Source: Victivallales bacterium (GTDB lineage Bacteria > Verrucomicrobiota > Lentisphaeria > Oligosphaerales > Oligosphaeraceae). Taken from it: a stretch of DNA of 64,000 nt. The DNA is taken from the NCBI GenBank assembly GCA_017535315.1, contig JAFXUD010000002.1, positions 62,001-126,000 of the forward strand. Direction: 5' to 3'. Shown piece after piece: positions 1 to 8,598 of this stretch. Position 1 is the first letter of the stretch. Each line of letters starts with the position of its first letter. A model generated the notes under the pieces. It did no database searches. It was given only the letters and a program-made list of their open reading frames with translations, and was not told the DNA's origin. The translations under genes were made by a program, and so were the position numbers.

Positions 1-1301
1 GTATGACCAGCCATGCGGCCCTGGTGGCTCGTGGCTGGGGCAAGTCCTGCATTGTCGGAGCCGCTGACATGCAGGTCGATGCGCCCAACAAGGTTATGAA
101 GATCGGGGACAAGATTCTCCGCGAGGGCGCAGTTCTGACGATGAACGGTTCGGCGGGTACCGTCTATGAGGGCAGCATGCCGCTGGTTGAGCCGACCGCG
201 AATGAGGACTACTCGTTGTTCCTGCGCTTTATGGCGCTGGTTGACAAGTACCGCACGATGGGTGTTCGCGCCAATGCGGATACCGCCAAGGACGCCAGCA
301 AGGCGCGCACCTTTGGCGCTGAGGGTATCGGTCTGTTCCGCATGGAGCATATGTTCTACGGCGAAGGCTCCGCGATGCCGCTGTTCCTGCTCCGCAAGAT
401 GATTCTCTGCCTCTCCACGGCGGACCGTATTTCCGTGCTTAAGGAGCTTTTCCCATACATGAAGAAAGATATCATCGGCACGATGGAGGCGATGGAGGAA
501 TTCCCCGTGACCATTCGTCTGCTCGATCCTCCGTTGCATGAGTTCCTGCCGCACTCCCAGTTGGGACGTTTGGAGCTCTCCAAGGCTCTGAGCATCCCCG
601 AAGACGAGGTGCGCAAGCGTGTTGATGCCCTTCAAGAGAACAACCCGATGATGGGTCACCGTGGTGTCCGCCTTAGCATCACCTATCCTGAAATGACCGA
701 ATATCAGGCGCGTGCCATCTTCGAATCCGCTGCTGATCTGATTCAGAAGGGCAAGAACGTGGTACCTGAAATCATGGTGCCCATCACTTGCGATGTCCGC
801 GAACTGCGCCACACCAAGCTCATCATTGAAGACGTCCACGCTGAGATTCTGCGCCGTTACGACATGAAGGAGCTACCCTACAAGCTGGGCACGATGATTG
901 AGATTCCGCGTGCAGCCCTGTTGGCGGATCAGATGGCGGAAGACGCAGAGTTCTTCTCCTTTGGCACCAACGACTTGACGCAGCTCACCTTCGGTTTCAG
1001 CCGCGATGACATCGGCAGCTTCATGTCCTCCTACCTCGACCAGCGCATCTTGAAGGCGGATCCGTTCCAGACCATCGACCAGGAAGGTGTTGGAAAACTT
1101 ATCCAAATGGCCACTAAGCTTGGGCGCGAAGTGCGCCCCGACTTGAAGGTCGGTATTTGTGGTGAGCAGGGCGGTGAGGCCAACTCCGTCAAGTTCTGCT
1201 ATGAGGCAGGCCTTACCTACGTCAGTTGTTCGCCATTCCGCGTGCCCGTCGCCCGCGTTGCTGCGTCTCAGGCGGCCATCGCGCATGATATGGCGAAATA
1301 A
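1..1301 (+). CDS. ppdK: Pyruvate, phosphate dikinase, C-terminal part (5' end outside the window)
   Basis: PPDK interconverts pyruvate, ATP and phosphate with phosphoenolpyruvate, AMP and pyrophosphate in the cytoplasm. The visible 432 residues start inside the swivelling phosphohistidine domain: motif MTSHAALVARG carries the His that is phosphorylated (residue 4 here). The PEP/pyruvate TIM barrel follows, with GAEGIGLFRMEHMF, the substrate arginine segment TIRLLDPPLHEF, and the C-terminal GICGEQGG and VSCSPFRVP motifs; the Cys of the last (about residue 409) is the family's proton donor. The reading frame is open to base 1, so the ATG at position 3 is internal and the N-terminal ATP-grasp half lies upstream. 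The SCSPFRVP ending and the long insert are typical of PPDK rather than PEP synthase or PTS enzyme I. A GC-rich hairpin follows the stop codon. Confidence 0.95.
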   Translation, partial: MTSHAALVARGWGKSCIVGAADMQVDAPNKVMKIGDKILREGAVLTMNGSAGTVYEGSMPLVEPTANEDYSLFLRFMALVDKYRTMGVRANADTAKDASKARTFGAEGIGLFRMEHMFYGEGSAMPLFLLRKMILCLSTADRISVLKELFPYMKKDIIGTMEAMEEFPVTIRLLDPPLHEFLPHSQLGRLELSKALSIPEDEVRKRVDALQENNPMMGHRGVRLSITYPEMTEYQARAIFESAADLIQKGKNVVPEIMVPITCDVRELRHTKLIIEDVHAEILRRYDMKELPYKLGTMIEIPRAALLADQMAEDAEFFSFGTNDLTQLTFGFSRDDIGSFMSSYLDQRILKADPFQTIDQEGVGKLIQMATKLGREVRPDLKVGICGEQGGEANSVKFCYEAGLTYVSCSPFRVPVARVAASQAAIAHDMAK

Positions 1302-1306
1302 GGGCC

Positions 1307-1329
1307 GTGGGCGCGTTTAGCGCGCCCAC
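1307..1329 (+). terminator. GC-rich hairpin after ppdK
   Basis: Bases 1307-1315 (GTGGGCGCG) and 1321-1329 (CGCGCCCAC) form a perfect 9-bp stem around the loop TTTAG, 6 bases after the ppdK stop codon. There is no T-run after it, so it may be a pause or RNA-end stabiliser rather than a classical intrinsic terminator. Confidence 0.55.
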
Positions 1330-1368
1330 ATCCACCCCCAGTGAAATAGCCAATTGCGTGGTATCGCC

Positions 1369-1396
1369 TTGAAGAATGAATTAGTTGTGTTATAGT
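1369..1396 (+). promoter_or_regulatory. Possible sigma70-type promoter for acpP
   Basis: TTGAAG at 1369-1374 and TATAGT at 1391-1396 are separated by 16 bases and resemble -35 and -10 boxes. They lie about 145 bases before acpP, which would leave a long 5' leader. The match is by eye only. Confidence 0.35.
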
Positions 1397-1541
1397 ATAT
1401 TGATTTTATTCTATGAAAAGTGCTACCTATGCTCAAAGTGTGGGGTGTTGCTTTTCTGCGGAACGACAAGATAGACATTGAATTGCGCAGGGAACATTGC
1501 GAATACAATGTTCCCTGCTATAAACGACTTGGAGAAAAAAG

Positions 1542-1817
1542 ATGGCAGAAACAGATTACGAAGCTCGGGTAAAGAAGATAATCGCTTCCACCTTGAATAT
1601 CAGCGAAGAAAAAATAAAGCTGGAAGACAAGATCATTGAAGATTTGAGTGCGGATTCCCTTGATGTCATTGAACTAATCATGAATTTGGAAGAAGAGTTC
1701 GGGATTAAGATTCAGGATGAGGAATCGGAACTCATCACGACGGTTGGACAGGCGGTTGAATACGTTCAGAACAAGCTTGGCGGCGCCGAAAAAGGCGATG
1801 CGGCCCCTGAAAAGTAA
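1542..1817 (+). CDS. acpP: Acyl carrier protein
   Basis: This 91-residue acidic protein carries growing fatty acyl chains on a phosphopantetheine arm during type II fatty acid synthesis. The attachment motif is DSLDVIEL, with Ser39 as the modified residue, preceded by the usual four-helix ACP pattern. The length is slightly above the normal 75-80 residues because of a short charged tail ending GDAAPEK. A GGAGAA ribosome site lies just before the ATG. fabF follows after 187 bases, the usual acpP-fabF neighbourhood, though here the two are separated by a large hairpin that could set their relative expression. Confidence 0.97.
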   Translation: MAETDYEARVKKIIASTLNISEEKIKLEDKIIEDLSADSLDVIELIMNLEEEFGIKIQDEESELITTVGQAVEYVQNKLGGAEKGDAAPEK

Positions 1818-1898
1818 TTACCAGAGTTTTTTGTAATTATTCCTGCACAAAAGGCCTTTCTGGACAGAAGGCGAAGCATCAGAATTACAAGCTCATAG

Positions 1899-1976
1899 AA
1901 AAACGCAGAGACGTGAATCTTCCTTGCAGATTGGTTTTGCAATGGGATTTTCAAAAGCCATCTCTGCGTTTTTGTG
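1899..1976. terminator. Long-stem hairpin between acpP and fabF
   Basis: Bases 1899-1911 (AAAAACGCAGAGA) are perfectly complementary to 1961-1973 (TCTCTGCGTTTTT). The 49-base interior holds a smaller TTGCA/TGCAA hairpin. The 3' side ends in T5, so it could terminate transcription in either direction. Because of the large interior it could also be a structured leader for fabF. Confidence 0.5.
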
Positions 1977-2004
1977 CTTGAAGAAGCAGTGGATTTTCTA
2001 GGAT

Positions 2005-3249
2005 ATGTCATACGAACGACGAATAGTTGTAACAGGCTGTGGCGCAGTTTCTTCTGTTGGGAATAATGTTGAAGACAGCTGGCGGTCGCTTTTGGCGGGG
2101 CGCAGTGGGATTGGTCCGATTACGCGTTTTGACGCATCCAATCTTCGTAGTCGCATAGCAGGGGAAGTCAAAAACCTGGATATGGATGTGTTCATGAATC
2201 CCAAAGAGCAGAAGCGGTTGGATTTATTCTGCCAATTTGCCGTGGTTGCTGGGGCAGAGGCCCTGAAGAGTGCGGGGCTGGATGGCGAACTGAATGACAA
2301 TGCCCGTTGTGGAGTGATAGTATCCTCTGGAATTGGCGGGATGCATACCATCATTGAACAGACCAAGGTGATGGAAAACCGTGGCATGGACCGAGTTTCC
2401 CCCATGCTTGTTCCCATGATGATTTCCGATATGGCAAGCGGTTATCTTGCAATGAAGCACAATTTCCAGGGTCCGAATTTCTGTGTTGTCAGTGCATGTG
2501 CGTCAGCATTGCATTCCATTGGTGAGGCGTTTTGGATAATCAAACGCGGTGATGCGGATGTGATGATGGCGGGTGGTACAGAGGCGGGAGTTGTGGATTT
2601 GGGCATAGCGGGTTTTGCTTCCATGCACGCATTGAGCACGCGAAACGACGACCCGATGGCAGCCTGCCGTCCATTTGACCGCGACAGAGATGGATTCGTT
2701 CCTGCGGAAGGCGCGGGGATTCTTGTTCTTGAGGAAGAGGGGCACGCGCGGAAACGCGGGGCGAACATACTGGCGGAGGTTGTGGGATATGGTCTGAGTT
2801 GTGACGCTTACCATTTTACGGCGCCACGTGATGATGCATCTTGCACAACAGCTGCGATAGAGGCGGCGTTCCGCACAGCGCAGCTTCCCTATACGGATTT
2901 GGCCTACATCAATGCGCACGGCACTTCCACGGTAATGAATGACAAGTGTGAAACGCTGGCGATCAAGCAGGCGTTGGGCGAACATGCGCGAAAGGTTGCC
3001 ATTAGCAGCACAAAATCCATGACGGGTCACATGCTTGGGGCATCTGGTGGGTTTGAGTCGATAGTCTGCGTGAAGGCGATTCAGGAATCGTGTGTGCCTC
3101 CTACTATCAATCAGTGCAATCCCGATCCAGATTGCGATTTGGATTATGTTCCAAACGAGGCTCGTGAGATGCAGGTGCCGTTGGCGTTGAAGTTGAACTT
3201 CGGTTTCGGCGGTCATAATGCGGCGGTGCTTTTCAGAAAATATGCTTAG
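2005..3249 (+). CDS. fabF: Beta-ketoacyl-ACP synthase II
   Basis: FabF condenses malonyl-ACP with acyl-ACP to elongate fatty acids. The 414-residue length and the thiolase fold with a Cys-His-His active site match the family. Cys165 lies in VVSACASALHS, His305 in NAHGTSTVMND (with Asp after the usual one-residue shift) and His342 in GHMLGASGGFE. The C-terminal glycine-rich NFGFGGHN motif is also present. It follows acpP on the same strand, and a short gap separates it from the HD-phosphohydrolase gene. The KAS II/I type is clear; FabF rather than FabB is chosen from the neighbouring acpP and the TSTVMND sequence. Confidence 0.95.
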   Translation: MSYERRIVVTGCGAVSSVGNNVEDSWRSLLAGRSGIGPITRFDASNLRSRIAGEVKNLDMDVFMNPKEQKRLDLFCQFAVVAGAEALKSAGLDGELNDNARCGVIVSSGIGGMHTIIEQTKVMENRGMDRVSPMLVPMMISDMASGYLAMKHNFQGPNFCVVSACASALHSIGEAFWIIKRGDADVMMAGGTEAGVVDLGIAGFASMHALSTRNDDPMAACRPFDRDRDGFVPAEGAGILVLEEEGHARKRGANILAEVVGYGLSCDAYHFTAPRDDASCTTAAIEAAFRTAQLPYTDLAYINAHGTSTVMNDKCETLAIKQALGEHARKVAISSTKSMTGHMLGASGGFESIVCVKAIQESCVPPTINQCNPDPDCDLDYVPNEAREMQVPLALKLNFGFGGHNAAVLFRKYA

Positions 3250-3291
3250 TCTCCTTGTGAGCACTAATAAGAGTCTCCCAGAGGTGTAATC

Positions 3292-5592
3292 ATGGGAACA
3301 AACAAAGAACGCGAAAACAGTAATGGCGGTAAAGAATCGAAGAACGCCGCCAGCGCATATTCAAAATACTCTTTGAACATGCTAGTCTTCTTTGTTGTGC
3401 TTTGGGGAGCTAGTTTCCTGACAATTCTGTACACGGCTGATGTGCGACGGACGGTTCCCCAATGGGTTGAGGATCTTATCCAGCTTCATTCACACGCAAA
3501 CAGCAATGACACCTACGAGGCTCAGGGCAATATTTATACAGAGCATAGCTTTTCCTACAGCATTTTTGATCGCCGTCAGGGAGTGCCGCTGAAAGTGGAT
3601 TTTACTGAATCCCCTGATGAGGATTTTCTACAAGGGGGTGGGATAGAAGCTGGGCAGGCGGGGAATCTGATGCCACATGAAGCAAAGTCACAGGATGATG
3701 ACATGCCTGCAGAAGGCGAGACGGATAGGCTGAAAGTGGCTGGGCCACAAGAGGGCGGCGAAAGTCTGATTCAACTCAAGGAAGTCATTATCCTTGAAAC
3801 GGACAATCTACCTTCAAGGATGCGGAATGGGAAGGAATCCACAAGATATTATTCCCATGTGAATATTGATGACCTTATTGTGAAAAAGGGGGAGATGCTC
3901 TTTTACAAAAAGGCAGTGAAGAATAAAAACGGACGCGAGAGCTATCATCGAGTTTTTACGCCAGCATTCTACCGTTTGCTGGCCTACGAACGAACTCACA
4001 CGCAACTTAGCAAACGCCATGGAAATGTTCGTATTCTGCTGATGAACTGGCTTCTGGCTGGTATGGTCATGTTGGCATTGGGTTTTTGCTTGTTTTCATG
4101 GCGCTCCAATATATTTGAGTCGGTCAATGAACTGGCGTTGTGCGGAGTATGTCTGCTTATACACATTCTGGGCATTATGATGGCTCATGCGGTGTTCAAG
4201 CGTCTGGACGGTGGGCCTACCTTTTACTTGTATGCTTTGATGCCGATGGCTCTGGGGCCTGCGCTAGTTTCCAACATGATAGGCAAGCGTGTGGGGCTGT
4301 GCGCGGCTATACTGCTTTCAACACTAACTCCGCTTATTGTCGATGACGAGAATCTGTTTCAATTGTTCATCATCGCCTTGTCTTATTCCATCATAGGTGT
4401 ATTGGCGTTTAACAATGTGCGCAAGCGGAAGAATTTTGTCGCAGGGGGTGCAGTCATCATTGTCGTTGTCATGATACTCTGCCTGATGTATGTGTATAAG
4501 AATGACATTCGCTGGGTATGGGAAGGCTTCTCGCCTTTCTGGAACACCGTTGCCATCTATGTCTCCATCAATGCCCTGCTGACCATTGTGGCATTGTTTT
4601 TGCTACCGTTCCTGTTTGAGATGGTTTTTCGTGTTACAACCAGTATCACCTTCAATGAACTGTGCAATGGTGATCATAAGTTGCTTGAGCGTCTGCGGGA
4701 CGAAGCACCAGGCACATACGAGCACAGTATAGCGGTTGCCAGACTTGCAAGTGCTGCCGCCAAGGCGATTGGGGCAAACAGCAAGATGGCCGAGGCATGT
4801 GCACTTTTCCATGACATCGGAAAATTGAGCGACCCGAAGAACTTTGCCGAGAATCTTCTGCTTGGTGAAAAGAACCCACACGACACGCTTTCTCCTCTGG
4901 AGAGCTGTGCCATCCTGCGCCATCATGTTTCGTATGGCTTGGAACTTGCAGCCAAGGCACATTTGCCGCTGGTGATAAGGGAGGCCATCGGGCAGCATCA
5001 TGGTTCCAGCGTCATGGCGGGCTTCTTTGCCAAGGCCTGCGCAGAGGCCAAGGTTAATGAGCAGAAAGCTCCTGATGTGATGAACTATTCCTATATGGGA
5101 GAGCTTCCATGGCGAAAAGAGGTGGTATTGGTTGCGATTGCCGACTTTTGCGAGGCAACCATTCGCTCCTGTATGCAAGTGTGGGATAATCCCAGTTATG
5201 ACCTCATCTTTAAGAAAGTGGTGGAACTGATCCAGGACCGTTTAAGGGAACATCAGTTTGACAAGGCCAATATTCAAATCAATGAACTGAATACCGCCAT
5301 TCATGAATTGGTCGATGTCTTTTGTTCAAAATATCATTTGCGTCCACAGTATGAAACCACTGAACAACAGGTGGAGAAGATGTTGACTAGAAAAGGCAAT
5401 GGGACTTCAGAGACCAAGCTGGAAAACTCCACCGAGCCAGATATGCCATCCGAGCCAGATATGCCAGCTAGTGAAGATGCGCAGGCGAAATCCGAAATAA
5501 CGGGAGGGGAATCGACGGTCAAGCCACAGACATCTCAGAAGATTTCACAGGAAGGCGCACCATTGGTGGAAGGTGAAGAGAAGAAGGAATGA
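3292..5592 (+). CDS. 7TM-HD family phosphohydrolase (PgpH/YqfF-like), likely cyclic-di-AMP phosphodiesterase
   Basis: This 766-residue membrane protein has one N-terminal transmembrane segment (residues about 24-45), a long extracytoplasmic domain, a block of about seven hydrophobic segments (about 250-450), then a cytoplasmic HD domain. The metal-binding His/Asp pair is His507-Asp508 in LFHDIGKL, with an upstream His478 in YEHSIAVARL and a later HHVSYG/QHHG pair. The architecture is that of the 7TMR-HDED family; the Listeria member PgpH hydrolyses cyclic-di-AMP, so that activity is inferred here. The C-terminal tail of about 70 residues is low-complexity with repeated SEPDMP units. The stop codon overlaps the ybeY start (ATGA), and this yqfF-ybeY-CBS order is a recurrent bacterial arrangement. 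Confidence 0.88.
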   Translation: MGTNKERENSNGGKESKNAASAYSKYSLNMLVFFVVLWGASFLTILYTADVRRTVPQWVEDLIQLHSHANSNDTYEAQGNIYTEHSFSYSIFDRRQGVPLKVDFTESPDEDFLQGGGIEAGQAGNLMPHEAKSQDDDMPAEGETDRLKVAGPQEGGESLIQLKEVIILETDNLPSRMRNGKESTRYYSHVNIDDLIVKKGEMLFYKKAVKNKNGRESYHRVFTPAFYRLLAYERTHTQLSKRHGNVRILLMNWLLAGMVMLALGFCLFSWRSNIFESVNELALCGVCLLIHILGIMMAHAVFKRLDGGPTFYLYALMPMALGPALVSNMIGKRVGLCAAILLSTLTPLIVDDENLFQLFIIALSYSIIGVLAFNNVRKRKNFVAGGAVIIVVVMILCLMYVYKNDIRWVWEGFSPFWNTVAIYVSINALLTIVALFLLPFLFEMVFRVTTSITFNELCNGDHKLLERLRDEAPGTYEHSIAVARLASAAAKAIGANSKMAEACALFHDIGKLSDPKNFAENLLLGEKNPHDTLSPLESCAILRHHVSYGLELAAKAHLPLVIREAIGQHHGSSVMAGFFAKACAEAKVNEQKAPDVMNYSYMGELPWRKEVVLVAIADFCEATIRSCMQVWDNPSYDLIFKKVVELIQDRLREHQFDKANIQINELNTAIHELVDVFCSKYHLRPQYETTEQQVEKMLTRKGNGTSETKLENSTEPDMPSEPDMPASEDAQAKSEITGGESTVKPQTSQKISQEGAPLVEGEEKKE

Positions 5593-6074
5593 AGGTTTGC
5601 TTGATTAAACAACGCGGCACAATGTCGCTCAAGTGTCGTGCGCGCTTACAGCGGGTGCTGGCGTTCGCACAGGAACTGGCGGGACTTGGAGAAGAAAAGG
5701 GTATTCTGAACGTTGTGCTGACACCATCGGCTGTGATGACCGAGATGAACGAGGAGTTCCTGGAGCACAAGGGGCGTACTGATGTCCTGACATTTGATTT
5801 GCGCGACAGTTCTTTTGCAGATGAGGAGGCAGATGCTTGTGTTGCCGAGGTCTATGTCTGCCCAGATGTTGCCGTTGAGTATTCGGCGAAGTTCGGGACG
5901 ACACCTTCCTACGAGCTGGTGCTCTACATGGTCCATGGGATGTTGCATCTGGCAGGCGAGGATGATCTGGAAGAGGAGGCACGCCTCTCCATGCGTCAGG
6001 CTGAAAAAAGGGTGATGGATGGTATCGCGAAACGTTTTTCAGTGGAAGGATTCTTGGAAAGGAAACCTGAATAA
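5589..6074 (+). CDS. ybeY: Endoribonuclease/rRNA maturation factor YbeY
   Basis: YbeY is a metal-dependent RNase-like protein involved in 16S rRNA 3' end maturation and ribosome quality control. The 161 residues include the family's GRTDVLTF segment (residues 62-69) and the zinc site HGMLHLAGEDD (residues 116-126). In E. coli the site is H-x3-H-x5-H; here the third ligand is Asp126 instead of His. I recall the same His-to-Asp change in Bacteroidetes YbeY proteins, so it need not mean loss of activity. The start overlaps the HD gene stop by four bases and the stop abuts the next ATG, so translation is probably coupled through all three genes. Confidence 0.92.
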   Translation: MKVCLIKQRGTMSLKCRARLQRVLAFAQELAGLGEEKGILNVVLTPSAVMTEMNEEFLEHKGRTDVLTFDLRDSSFADEEADACVAEVYVCPDVAVEYSAKFGTTPSYELVLYMVHGMLHLAGEDDLEEEARLSMRQAEKRVMDGIAKRFSVEGFLERKPE

Positions 6075-7430
6075 ATGGACATAAATAGCTGTAGTCTTTG
6101 GTTTGCCTTCTTTGTGTGTGCCATGGTAGTGGCGGCGTTTTTTGCCCTGGTCTGCCTGTTGGGGAGCAGTATGAGCGGTGGAAAGATGAAGCACTTGGAG
6201 GAATCGGAGAAAGGGCTAGCCGAGCGCTTGTACGAGCTTTTTCCGCTACGCGAGGAATGGGTTTATGCGGGGCATATTTTGGTGATGGGGCTTGGCGTAC
6301 TGGCTTTTTACTGTGTCTTGAGATGGAAAAGCTGCATGGGAGGGCACAGTGCCTTTGATGTTATCTGGCCACCTGTGCTGACGTTGCTTCTGGTCTATTG
6401 TCTGATGGAGTTCTTTTCTGCGTTGCTGAGCATTTCTGCGGCTGCGCGTCTGCTTCTGGTAACGTTGCCCGTGTTTATGGTTCTCTCGTATGTACTTTTT
6501 CCCGTCACGATGCCGTTGGGTTGGCTGGCGCGCTTCATCAACCGCAGGCGCATGACTGCCAGCGAGGACAGCGTTGCAAGCGTGGAGGACGAAATCCTCT
6601 CTCTGGTCGAGGACGATGAGGAGGATGAGGAGGAGCAGAAACAGAAGGGTGAAGAGGACAATGGCGAATATGAGCGTCCTGGCCTTGAAGAGGATGAAAG
6701 GCGCATGATCATGGGGGCCCTTAAGCTGGACGAGGTCAATGTTCGGCGCATTATGACGCCCCGTGTCGAGGTGACGGGGGTGGAATATGTGGATGATTGT
6801 CCACTGGCGGATTTTGTGGCGAGCGCCAAGCAGGCAATCGTCACTTCGGGGCATAGCCGCATTCCCGTTTTCAAGAAGACCATCGACAATGTGATTGGGG
6901 TGGTTTATTCCAAGGACCTGCTGGATGTGTCGAAGCTTGTCAGCGCGGATTTGCTGATTCACAAGAATCCGCTCTTTATTCCCGAATCCAAAAACATCGG
7001 CGACCTGTTGGGGGAATTCCAGCAGGCCAAGATTCATCTGGCCGTGGTTGTGGATGAATATGGTGGGATGGCGGGCATCGTCACCTTTGAGGATGTGCTG
7101 GAGACACTGGTCGGCGACATCAAGGACGAATATGACTTTGCAGAGGGCAATTTGGAGCCGCGCGAGATGAACGATGGTCATCTTCTGTGCGATGCGCGAG
7201 TGCCCATCGCCAGCATCAACTATGCGTTGGATACGGATATTGCCGAAAATGGTGATTTTGACACTCTGGGAGGATTTATCACCTACAGTGAGGGGCGCAT
7301 CCCGAAGGCAGGAGAGGAGTTTGATGCGCCGCCGTTGCATGTGAAGGTCTGCAAGGCGGACCATCGAAAACTCATCGAGGTTGAGATTTCGAGGTTGGAT
7401 TCGGAAAACAATCGGGAGAAGAGCCAGTGA
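6075..7430 (+). CDS. HlyC/CorC (TlyC)-family CBS-domain protein
   Basis: The 451-residue protein begins with three or four hydrophobic segments (about residues 10-155, a CNNM/DUF21-like membrane region). An acidic linker rich in D and E (about 175-210) follows, then the IMTPRVEV motif, a pair of CBS domains, the highly conserved DEYGGMAGIVTFEDVLE segment, and the CorC-HlyC C-terminal domain. Family members are linked to divalent cation (Mg/Co) efflux or homeostasis. The ATG follows the ybeY stop directly. The next gene starts with GTG overlapping this stop. The transported ion cannot be read from sequence. Confidence 0.9.
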   Translation: MDINSCSLWFAFFVCAMVVAAFFALVCLLGSSMSGGKMKHLEESEKGLAERLYELFPLREEWVYAGHILVMGLGVLAFYCVLRWKSCMGGHSAFDVIWPPVLTLLLVYCLMEFFSALLSISAAARLLLVTLPVFMVLSYVLFPVTMPLGWLARFINRRRMTASEDSVASVEDEILSLVEDDEEDEEEQKQKGEEDNGEYERPGLEEDERRMIMGALKLDEVNVRRIMTPRVEVTGVEYVDDCPLADFVASAKQAIVTSGHSRIPVFKKTIDNVIGVVYSKDLLDVSKLVSADLLIHKNPLFIPESKNIGDLLGEFQQAKIHLAVVVDEYGGMAGIVTFEDVLETLVGDIKDEYDFAEGNLEPREMNDGHLLCDARVPIASINYALDTDIAENGDFDTLGGFITYSEGRIPKAGEEFDAPPLHVKVCKADHRKLIEVEISRLDSENNREKSQ

Positions 7431-8557
7431 AAGTCTTTGTCTCAGGTTGCTATGATATGCTGCATTCAGGGCATGTCGCCTTTTTCGAGGAGGCGGCCAC
7501 CTACGGGGATTTGTATGTCGGAATCGGCTCGGACAAGACCATCCAGGAACTGAAGAACCGCAAGCCCATCAATACCGAGGCAGAACGCCTGTACATGGTC
7601 AAAGCTCTGCGCTGCGTGAAGGATGCCTGGGTCAACAGCGGTTCTGGGATAATGGACTTCGAGAAGGAGGTTGTCGCCTTGAAGCCCGACATTTTCTTCG
7701 TCAACTCCGATGGTTATTCTCCCGCCAAGGAGGAGTTCTGCAGGAAACACGGCATCAGGCTGATTGTGAGCAAACGCGTGCCCCATGGCAATCTGCCCCG
7801 CCGTTCGACCACTGCTCTGCGCGAGGAATGTACTATCCCCTATCGTATTGAGTTGGGAGGTGGCTGGCTGGACCAGCCGTTTGTGAACAAGGTCTGCCCT
7901 GGTTCCGTAATCGTGCTTTCCATCGAGCCAGACATGGAGTTCAACCACCGTTCTGGCCTGGCGACCTCTTCGCGCAAGACCGCCATCCGTCTGTGGCATA
8001 CTTCCATCCCTGAAGGAGACCGTGAGGCGTTGGCCCATACCCTGTTCTGTTGTGACAACCCTCCTGGTACCACCATGGTTTCAGGTTCCCAAGACGCCTT
8101 GGGACTGCTATTGCCTGGTTTCAACAAGCTAAACTACGACAATGGCTACTGGCCTGTCTCCATTGATTCGGTGCGCGACAATGCGTTTTTGGCTTTTTTG
8201 GAGAGCCATGTCAGTCTGATCGCCTTGTCACCCCGCAGGGATGATTGTCGCATTTTGGATAACACCAACGTGACGGAGGAAGGCGTCCGACGCCTTGCCG
8301 AGGCAACGGAACGTATTTGGAGAGCCGCGAATGCACGGGATGTTGCTGAGTGGGGCAGGGCGACCAGTGATTCCTTTAATGCGCAGATATCCATGTTCCC
8401 GAATATGGTCACTCCTGGCATCATGAACACGATTGCGGAATACAAGGATAAGGCATGCGGCTGGAAAATCTCTGGCGCAGGCGGTGGTGGCTACCTGGTT
8501 CTCATCGGGGATGAGGAGATACCAAACGCCATCCGCATTAGGGCCTGCCGTGCCTAG
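7427..8557 (+). CDS. Nucleotidyltransferase fused to a GHMP-kinase-like domain
   Basis: Residues 1-135 are a cytidylyltransferase-like fold: HSGH (His13-x2-His16) in CYDMLHSGHVAFF, then VGIGSDKTI and RRSTTALRE near its end, as in RfaE C-domains and glycerol-3-phosphate cytidylyltransferases. From about residue 137 (YRIELGGGWLDQPF) a GHMP-kinase-like domain follows, ending in the glycine-rich SGAGGGGYLVLIG. Together these suggest an enzyme that phosphorylates and nucleotidylates a sugar or polyol, by analogy with other fused kinase/transferase enzymes; the substrate is unknown. The GTG start overlaps the previous TGA (GTGA), with GGGAGAAG as ribosome site. The kinase part lacks an obvious canonical PxGxGLGSSAA phosphate loop, so it may bind rather than phosphorylate. 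Confidence 0.75.
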   Translation: MKVFVSGCYDMLHSGHVAFFEEAATYGDLYVGIGSDKTIQELKNRKPINTEAERLYMVKALRCVKDAWVNSGSGIMDFEKEVVALKPDIFFVNSDGYSPAKEEFCRKHGIRLIVSKRVPHGNLPRRSTTALREECTIPYRIELGGGWLDQPFVNKVCPGSVIVLSIEPDMEFNHRSGLATSSRKTAIRLWHTSIPEGDREALAHTLFCCDNPPGTTMVSGSQDALGLLLPGFNKLNYDNGYWPVSIDSVRDNAFLAFLESHVSLIALSPRRDDCRILDNTNVTEEGVRRLAEATERIWRAANARDVAEWGRATSDSFNAQISMFPNMVTPGIMNTIAEYKDKACGWKISGAGGGGYLVLIGDEEIPNAIRIRACRA

Positions 8558-8569
8558 GAGTTGTTTTAG

Positions 8570-8585
8570 AGAGGTAATTACCTCT
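8570..8585. repeat. 16-bp perfect palindrome, end sequence of the GAGGTAATT repeat family
   Basis: AGAGGTAATTACCTCT lies 12 bases after the preceding stop and just before the lipoprotein ribosome site. It equals the two outer ends of the GAGGTAATTTCAAAACTA element (copies near 12.0, 27.7 and 48.7 kb) joined back to back, so it may be a collapsed or excised copy. Confidence 0.5.
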
Positions 8586-8598
8586 AGAGGTGGAAACA

